Positions 56,128-64,000 of a stretch of 64,000 nucleotides of DNA are shown here, piece by piece. The DNA comes from Pyrrhoderma lamaoense (taxonomy: Eukaryota > Basidiomycota > Agaricomycetes > Hymenochaetales > Hymenochaetaceae): the NCBI GenBank assembly GCA_002794735.1, contig NBAZ01000028.1:122009-186008 (forward strand). The letters are read 5' to 3'. The notes beneath the pieces are model-generated. The model did no database searches, was not told the origin of the DNA, and worked only from the letters and a program-made list of their open reading frames with translations. Made by a program: the position numbers and the translations under genes. Position 1 is the first letter of the stretch. Every line of letters begins with the position of its first letter.

Positions 56128-59100
56128 TCAGGGGAGCATATGATGAGAGGGAAACGAAGCAGTCCATTGATCACCGCGATAGACTGAAGAGTCCAAACTT
56201 GTTGAGAAACGTGTATTCAGAGTGCGTGGTCCATATACGAGGGTGGGACGGAGATCTGAAGGAATCCACATGAGTAAGTTACCACTATTTCCAGTGAGCC
56301 ATCCATCGTCTTTAAGACACCATTCCTCTCCTTTGGAATCGACATCTACACACCAGATATGTATTGTCCCATCTTCGGAGCCTGAGGCAAAATTAATATA
56401 TTTTCCGTCAGAAGTAGGGAATGCAGAGACGGAGTAAACTTTCGATGGAACGCGAGATTTAAAGAAAAGATTTCCAGTTGAAGCATTGAATACACGAATA
56501 GTTTTGTCAGAAGATCCTGATATAATCCATTTTCCATCGAGAGAAAAGCATAGTGAATTAACTCCGTCTGCATGGCCTGATATTGGGCCATACATTTCTT
56601 GGCTAGTTTTAGCGTTCCATACTCGAATTGTACAATCACGAGATCCAGAGACGATGTATAATCCATCAAAAGAGTGAGCGACAGAGCTGACCGAATGTGA
56701 ATGACCTTCAAAAGTGGAAAGCAGATCACCATTGGAGGCATTCCAGATACAGACAGTATTATCAGCTGATCCGGAGACAATCTTCTTTCCATCAGGAGAG
56801 TAGCAAACTGAAAGTACGAACTTTGTATGTTTAAGGATTCTTTCAGCCGCTAATGGGACACCACTGACATTCCATATACGGATTAAATTGTCGTCAGAGC
56901 CTGAGGCAAGGTGAGAACCATCAGGAGAAAACGCAACTGAGCGAACCCAGCTGGTGTGACCGTTATACGTGGCGAAGTTATCGTTGATCATATTCCATAT
57001 TCGTATTGAGCCGTCTGGTGATCCCGAAGCGAAGTGGTTTTCATTGGATGAAAACGCAACTGACAATACCGAATTCGAATGTCCAAATAAGGGACCTTTA
57101 ATTAATTCTCCGCTCTCGACATTCCAGACACACAATGTGCCATCATTGGAGCCAGAGACGATAAACATACCAGTTATTGGTGAAATCGCAATCGCACTGA
57201 TTGCGCCTGATTGCGCTTCAGACTCTGATTCTGACGGTGTCACGCCTTTTTCAATGTCCCAGATTCTGATCGTCCCATCAAATGACCCGGAGGCGAAGTG
57301 CTTACAGTCCGGCGCGAATGAGACAGAATCAACCCAGGCCACATGACCCTCAAATCTTTTGGGAGGAGCATTACTGTCTTCTGTATCCCAAATTCTTACT
57401 ATTTTATCATAGGATCCCGACAAAATATGTTTGCCATCACCCGAATACGCAACCGAGCTCACTATGCTCATACCGTCTCCAGAAAATTTGTGCAATATCG
57501 TGCTGCTCGACACTTCCCAAACGCGAATAGTGCCATACCATGACCCCGATGTAACTCGCCTGCTGTCTGGAGAAAATGATAGGGAGTAGACTGGGTCTGG
57601 TTGACCTTCGAATAAGTCGGAGATCATCTCTTTGTTTTGTACGTCCCAGACAGCAATGGTACCATCCATTGATCCTGAAGCGAGGTAGCTCCAATTGGGT
57701 GAGAACACGACACTCTCCACCCAGCTTGAATGCCCTGCCAATGGTTCTCCGACTGGTGCACCACACTCAGCATTCCACAACCTAACGGTCTTATCATAAG
57801 AACCCGATGCTATGAGCGTCCCGTCTCCAGAAATCGCGACAGAATTGACCTTATTTGAATGACCTATAAGTGGCCCAAGGATACTCTCACCAGTGAATGC
57901 ATTCCATATCCGTACTGTGTGATCATTAGACCCCGATACGATATATTTCCCATCCTCAGAGTACGCGACACTTCGGACGAAATCCAGATGTCCTTCAAGT
58001 GGACCGAGCAGCTGTCTACCACTTACTGTATCCCATACACTGACAGTGCCCGCGCGTGACCCTGATGCAACCCGGTTACCATCAGGGGAGTATGAAATAG
58101 AATTGACGCTGCTACCAACAGTAATTTGCTTGGTGCATGCTATTCTAGGCTTGCTGCCAGCATACTGAACACGTGTCATTGATTGTGGCTGCTTAGCATA
58201 GTGCTTGGCAATGATAGAGTCCTCTTTCATTAGTGGGAGGAATGTCATATACAAATGTGGGCTACTTTGATGGATAGGTTCGATGAATCGGAGGAGCTGG
58301 TCATGGGCATCTTGAAGAAATTCGGATAATTGTACGTGTTTTCCCTGCATGGACTTTAGTTTAAGTAAGAAACAAAGAAACAATGACTAACCCCTATCCA
58401 GGCGATGGCACTCTCGAGAGACTGCAAAAGAAAAGCATATAACGAGCCTGTGAGACTAAGGACCTCAACCCAAAACAGTAACCGGTTATATGCAAAGGAT
58501 TCAACCTGTTTGCACAGATCCTCCGAATAAGAGGCCTCGCGCAGATGAGAAGCCCAGTGACGGCAAGCATATAGCAGCGACGTAGAGATGTTGTCTTTTA
58601 GGCGCTTCTCAAGCCCAGGAATGTCTTTATTCAGTCGATACGATGTCTCTAGCTTACACATGTTGTACCGAAGCCCCTCCATCAACCCGAAGCATTGCTT
58701 TGAAATGCGTGCCTTCTCCCTTTCCTCGTTAATAGACCATGCATTTCCACGTGCTCCTTCCGAAATCAGATAGTCATAAAGTGAGGTATGATACAAGCGA
58801 GTTGGTTGATTGAGTTCGAACGCGACTAATGAACGTAAACATTCAAGAAGACTTTGAGTCGTTCCGCCGTCAAAGCCCATCAACATATCAATAGACGTGG
58901 TTGACAGATGCTCTTTACCAAAGATAATCGTTGAGAATACTCCCTGGAAGTCACTTCTCGTTGCATCGTCCCAATCGAGAGAGTTTTCGAGTGCAGTCGC
59001 ATATAGATCGTCAAGAGATAATGATCTTGTATTCACCAACCGCTTTAGTTCACCCGCCTTATTTTGTTTCTTACTCTCAATAAGTCGCACAGCCGTTGAG

Positions 59101-61247
59101 GCCCATATAAATAGACCACCTGCAGCATCGCCCAAGGTCCTTATACTTTCGTCCCATGGCCAGCTCGGGTCTACTTTTATCCTTCCGTCAGATTTTAATG
59201 CCCCAAGTGTGTTTTGGATGTACTTCAGGACATCTCTCTTAGCGTTGTCTGACTCGTGATCTAGATCCATGTGACGAAATCGTAGTCGTTCGAGCTCATT
59301 GGGTGTGGTAATGTCCTCCTCAGGCCTACTAGTGATAAGAAAGCGGTAATTGGGAGGTAGCTTCTTGAGTTTCTCCTTAATTATCCTGATATATGGTCTC
59401 CGCAACTCTCTATGTCCGCATTCGTCTAGAGCATCTAGGACGATGAGAATGTTATCATCTTCTTTTGATTTTGAGATGGCTTGAATAGGGTCGAATAGCA
59501 AGATTTCGAAAGCCCTCTCTGGTGTAGCAGAGGTTATATCATTCGCATCAAGCTGAGCGTTGATAGCTTCGGCAGTTGCTTGGCTTCGACTGGCTAAATC
59601 AAATGCAATAGTGCGAAAGATAAATGCAGGATCGCTTTTATCTCTCAGAAAGTACTGATGCGAACCAAGCTGACCCTTCCTTTGAAATTCTTCTGCGATT
59701 GTAGTAGCGATCGTACTCTTGCCTGTTCCAGCACGACCAAGGATGAAGAAAACATTGGTGTATTTACATCTCGTACCCATTCGCCTATTTCTTGCAAAAG
59801 CCCAATACGTGTTCCTTCCAGACAGATTTGGCGGTCTGTTCTACCCTCGTGCTTCGGTTGAAGCTTCTTTTCGAGCTCTATGAGGGAAGGTTTGTACCGT
59901 ACATATACGTAAAGAATAGATACTAAATTAGCAATCACAACTTACTTTCTCTAAGATTCTCGCTGATTCTCATCCGCGCCTCAATTCGTGTTTCGATGAT
60001 GTCCTGCCGAATGAAGGCTGAATCAAGTTCTTTCTTCAGATCTGTGAGTGAAGATTCAAGATCCTCCACTGCAGATTTCTTATTCTGCATCACTGAACGA
60101 ACTGAGGGAGTATAATTCACCAATGAGCAGTGTAAGCTATACACTGAACTTTTTATAACTCACTAAGAAAACTCCTTGGCGCATAGTCATGTATGAGGAT
60201 GCTGCACTTCTTACTAAACTCGAGGATACTAGTGATGGTTAAACGAAGGAGTTGGAAGGGTTAACGAAGATGGTAGTCTCTTTGGTGATCAAGAATAGGT
60301 TCACTAGATTCTTTACGAGATCCTTGACTCGCTTATCAGTTCTGGGTTGGGTAGCGATGATCTACAAGAGATAAGATTTTCGAAGAAACTATGTTTATTC
60401 TAAAAACTCACTTTTAGGAATGCCGTAGATATACACCACGCTAACTTTAGATACGGGCTTGCCTGTAAATGATCCAACCAGCATGAGATTATATACGGGA
60501 AATTAACTTTAGGTGCTCACATCTGCTATGCCGTCACCGAACTCAACAAAAGCGGTAATCTTATAACCAATATCTTCTAGTGACCGACATGTATCGCTTT
60601 GTATTATGTCTTTTGCTGTCTCGAAAACTGTGTTGACATTTTCCACGAAGTTATCACTTTCAGAAGGATGAATATCCAGTAGAAGACGAGCAAGATTTAT
60701 GAGAGTTATCTCTGCGTTTTTTGTTTCATCGGATGGTTGAAGGCACAAGAAGATGGAAGGTTGTGGTTTGAGCATCGATTGTAGAGGAATGCGAACATCT
60801 ACTTTGCCTCCATTATCACTTGTGAGAGGAGATACATTATTTCTCTTACCTTCCCCGTTCTCCCTCAATATTTCTTTCAACGAACATTCTTTACTTGCAA
60901 TACTGGTATCTATCAAACCCTCCCTCATTAGCTCGACTGTAAACCTATTCTCATTGTCCGAGCATGCACTTATTCAAAATAAGTCATGTTTAGCTTCAAG
61001 AATTGAATTAAATAGATGATCGGGTAGCATACATTGTAAAGTCTCGTTCCACTCGGGTGGTAGCCTATTTACAGAGCTTGTTCTACAGCTCTCATCTCCG
61101 TACGAGATCTTAACGTATTGGTTTGGTGCTTTTGATTTCCCGGAAATAGTTATGTCGGATCGCGATACTAGCACATGGGATAATCAGCCAAAGAAGCATT
61201 AATTTGGGCTCTTTTGACTTACCTCGAAAAGTGAAAAATGATGGCAT
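56128..61247 (-). pseudogene. Copy H: C2-NACHT-WD40 NLR-like gene with three apparent frameshifts
   Basis: ATG at 61245-61247 (MPSFFTFR). The C2 is type 2 (GKSKAPNQYVKISYGDESC). The NACHT has GRAGTGKST and NILIVLDALDECG, in the SIDM/GGTTQ class. Exon 9 (56128-58344) is fully open with 14 WD40 repeats and a type-Y end. Single-base losses: exon 2 end near 61036 (ACTTTACAAT where sisters have one more base), exon 6 near 60250 and exon 8 near 59757, directly before NVFFILG. Here the exon 3-4 junction also reads through in frame, so retention of intron 3 would be tolerated. The NACHT plus WD40 part (58356-59780 and exon 9) stays open and could make a shorter protein if started internally. Confidence 0.83.
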
Positions 61248-61309
61248 AGTTTGCACTCGAGGTGTAATGGGCAGAGGGCTGAGATGTAGTAAGAAGACCC
61301 ACTTCCATG

Positions 61310-61405
61310 ATACGGGCGATGCCTCAAGGCTGATGGGATCAAAGTTGATAAATAGTAAAAATAGAAAGTGTGCGAGCACGGTGATTTTGATCAAATAGAA
61401 ACAGA
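61310..61405 (-). promoter_or_regulatory. Conserved upstream module of copy H
   Basis: Lies 65-155 bp upstream of the ATG. It contains atgcctcaaggctgatggg, atcaaagttgataaatagta, aaaatagaaagtgtgcgagc and acggtgattttgatcaaata, the same ordered blocks as before copies C, E and F. Confidence 0.5.
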
Positions 61406-62144
61406 ATAGAGCGGTCTGCAAGTTCTCAGATAATTAATGCACATGGAATGTGCTTCTACCAGGCTTACTACCTACGAGTAGATCATCTATCACACTTGAA
61501 CTATCTAGCACTCGGTAATACAGCTTTTAATCTCTTTTTAAGCAGTTTACTAGCTACTAGTTGCACTTGCAAGCCTTGCAAACCATATATCAAAGTTCTC
61601 TTTACTCAGTGAACTGAACTCAGTTCAAGTTAACATTATATCTACGGATCTCATTGTCATGCACTTTTAAGTATACATGCGCTACCAAAATGTAAAGCTA
61701 CTATCAGATACACTGAACCTTCTGCATGTAAACTCAGATATCGAGAATCGGAATAGTAAAGATATTGGCAGCAAAGGTGGCCTTATAGTCGGATTTATAG
61801 TATACTGAATAATATTCATTCTTGTCTTGTACTTGATAAAAATACTGATACTTCTAGAGAATGAGATCTGAGAGTGCTATAATAGTAGATTATGATAGAG
61901 CATTGGAGTTACTGATCATTTGATGCCTGGCAGCTTCAGAGCCGATCTCGTTATAGATCTTATGCGGAATTTTCTTACACTCATAGGTTGCACTCGGTGT
62001 ATCAGACTAGTGCCTTTATGATTTAGATCTGGACTAACATTGATATGACACAAGCACAAAAGGGTAAGTTAGATAACGTTAACTATAATAGTAGAATATG
62101 GATATCATAGTGATGCAATAATTTTGTAAGCTTAAAAAAGCGTA
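61406..62144. other. Spacer between copies H and I, no gene seen
   Basis: AT-rich and without a conserved frame. Around 61.95-62.04 kb there is faint similarity to the linker-relic region (ttatgcggaattttcttacac, tagatctggactaac). From 62.04 kb, gacacaagcacaaaagggta and gatgcaataattttgtaagc match the type-X 3' flank of copies B, C and D, so this is the 3' side of copy I. Confidence 0.4.
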
Positions 62145-64000
62145 TTATGAGGCGGGTGCCTCAGGACAAGGAAAGCAAACAGTCCATTTGTCACCCAGAT
62201 TGGCTGAGAGACGCAATTTGTTTGGAAGCGTGTATTTAGTGTGTGAATGCATGGACCGTTTACTATTGATTTACGAAGGTCTGGGGGAATCCACATGAGT
62301 AACTTGTCGTTGTTTCCAGTCAGCCATCCATCATCTTCCAGGCGCCATTTTTTTCTTTCTTCCTCTATAGATACTGACCAAACGTGAATCGTTCCATCAT
62401 AGGAGCTTGACGTAAATTTGATATATTTACCGTCAGATGAAGGGAAAGCAGAGACAGAGTTGACGGATGCTGAAACACGAGCTTGAAAGAAGAGACTGCC
62501 AGTCGATGCGTTCCATATGCAGATAGTTTTGTCAGCAGAGCCGGAGATTATCCAACTTCCATCATAAGAAAAGCAGACTGAGTTCACACTACCGTGTGTC
62601 CTGTTATCGGGTCATACACTAAATGGCTAGTTCTATTTTCCCAGACCCGTATTGTACTGTCCTCAGATCCAGAGACAACATATAGTCCATCGTGGGAGTA
62701 AGCGACATTGCGAATCCAACTAGAATGGCCTTCAAAAGTGGAGAGTAGATTTGCATTGGAATCATCCCAAATACGGATGGTATTGTCCTTTGATCCGGAG
62801 ACAATCTTCTTTCCGTCGGAGAATAACAAACTGAGGTGACAGAGCTTGATTGCTTGATAATAAGTTGATCCTCCATTGACCCAGAATGTACATTCCACAC
62901 TCGTGTTGAATTGTCATCTGAACCTGAAGCCAGATGCTTACCATCAGGAGAAAAAGCGACAGAGCGAACCCAGTCAGTGTGACCATTACAAATGACAAAT
63001 TTATCGTTGATCATACTCCATATTCGTATTGACTTGTCGCTGATCCCGAGCGAAGCGGATTTCATGGTTGAAAAGGCAACCGACATTACCCAAGAAGAAT
63101 GTCCTTTTAAAGGTCCTTTGATTAAATCTCCGTTCTCCGTATTCCACACACACACTGTATGGTCTTCGAGCCGGACACAAGAAACTTTCCTGTTTTGGGG
63201 AAATCGCAATTGCTCTTACTGCACCTGTTTGTCCCTGAACTCTGGATCCGTTACTCTTCCTTTAAGGTCCCAGATTCTAATCGTACCATCGTCTGACCCG
63301 AGGCAAAGTGCTTACAATCAAGTGCGAATGAGACAGACCTGATCCAATCAGTGTGGCCCTCGAATCTTATCGAGGAGAACTACTGTCTTCTGCGTTCCAC
63401 ATTCTTACTATGTTATCTCGAGATCCGACAAAATATGCTTGCCATCCCCGGAATATGCAACTGAGTATACCCAACCCATGCCATCTCCAGAAAATGTACG
63501 CAAGATTGCGCCCCTCAACACCTCCCACATACGAATAGTGCAATCTCTCGACCCCGATGCAATTTTGTCGCTGTTTGGAGAAAAGATAGGGATCGACTGG
63601 GCCTGAATGGCCCTTGAATGGATTGGATATCATATTTCTGGCATACGCGTCCCAGACAATGATAGTCGTATCCGAGATCCTGTCGCAAGGTGGTGTCGCA
63701 TCAGGTGAAAACACGAGGATTTCCACGGAATCCGAATGTCTTTTCAACGGCTCTTCGACTAGTGTTACCACTCTCAACATCCCACAACCTAACAGTCCGG
63801 TCATCAGACGGCCCGATGCTATATGGCTTTCCATCTCTAGAGAACGCGACAGTATTGATCACGCTCTGAATGTCCGATGAATGGCAAGTACGCGCTTCTC
63901 CGTGAGCGCGTTCCGTACCTGGACTGTGTTATCCCCAGAACCTGATGCATATACTTCCGTCCCCAGAATACGCGACACTCGTGACTCTGTCCGATGTCTT
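62145..64000 (-). pseudogene. Copy I: WD40 part of an NLR-like gene, 5' end outside window, densely frameshifted
   Basis: Minus-strand WD40 exon from about repeat 2 through the tail (GWLTGNNDKLLMWIPPDLRKS) to a TAA at 62145-62147 in the original frame. The frame breaks repeatedly, mostly by single missing bases: near 62222, 62590, 62820, 63045, 63070, 63165, 63205, 63235 and 63300, and several times in 63.4-64.0 kb. Each repeat is still readable in one frame or another (DKTICIWNAST, DNTIRIWDDSN, DDNSTRVWNVHSG). Related in order and sequence to the other copies. Too broken to make a full protein as written. Confidence 0.8.

Noticed and set aside
58356..59780. Copy H NACHT ORF as an independent gene starting at MGTRCKYTNVFF
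   Set aside because: The first few residues are out-of-frame text produced by the one-base loss near 59757; the conserved upstream LEKKLQPKHEG..CLEGTR continues in another frame. Internal initiation is possible but unsupported.

Overview
The window looks like a stretch of a filamentous fungal genome, most likely an agaricomycete basidiomycete. This is inferred from very short spliceosomal introns (47-64 nt where measured), STAND proteins with the basidiomycete-style motif set (CLEGTR before the P-loop, LYHTSLYDYLI, YACRHWASHL, and a C-terminal GWLTG..LLIWIPPDLR tail) and dispersed solo LTRs. A Rhizoctonia-like (Ceratobasidiaceae) source is a guess that cannot be proven here. No bacterial-type gene organisation, tRNA, rRNA or CRISPR was seen.

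Nearly everything is one gene family, repeated head-to-tail on the minus strand. The family encodes a roughly 1,550-residue NLR-like (STAND) receptor from nine exons. It starts with a 25-nt microexon, then a degenerate C2 domain over exons 1-4, an alpha-helical region over exons 4-7, a NACHT ATPase plus winged-helix-like and helical region in one 1.5-kb exon, and 14 WD40 repeats plus a conserved tail in a final 2.2-kb exon. There are nine main copies: A (1-3892, 3' end outside the window), B (8228-13355), C (16417-21507), D (26080-31225), E (33458-38523), F (41795-46942), G (49536-54670), H (56128-61247) and I (62145-64000, 5' part outside). As far as they can be read, A, C, F and G are open in every exon. 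B has one apparent frameshift. H has three, D at least five, E at least seven, and I has many in under 2 kb.

The spacers hold relics of the same history. There are two NACHT::WD40 fusion pseudogenes sharing one deletion junction (6730-7540, 14799-15760). There are decayed C2, linker and Walker-B fragments (about 4.3, 22.5, 23.1, 38.8-39.7 and 47.2-48.1 kb). A NACHT scrap sits between two LTRs (40.5-40.9 kb), and a methyltransferase pseudogene with three in-frame stops lies at 23541-24579. LTRs of a single family lie at 25170-25920, 39742-40481 and 40944-41696, with fragments near 5.0, 48.3 and 55.5 kb. An upstream promoter-like module recurs before the genes.

In working terms, each intact gene would make a cytosolic or membrane-proximal sensor. 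The WD40 propellers would bind a ligand, the NACHT would switch and oligomerise on nucleotide binding, and the C2-helical N-terminus would signal or target. This is the logic of fungal HET-D/E/R-like heterokaryon-incompatibility and innate-immunity receptors. The copies form at least three 5' classes and three 3' classes that do not travel together, which points to birth-and-death evolution with recombination between paralogs.
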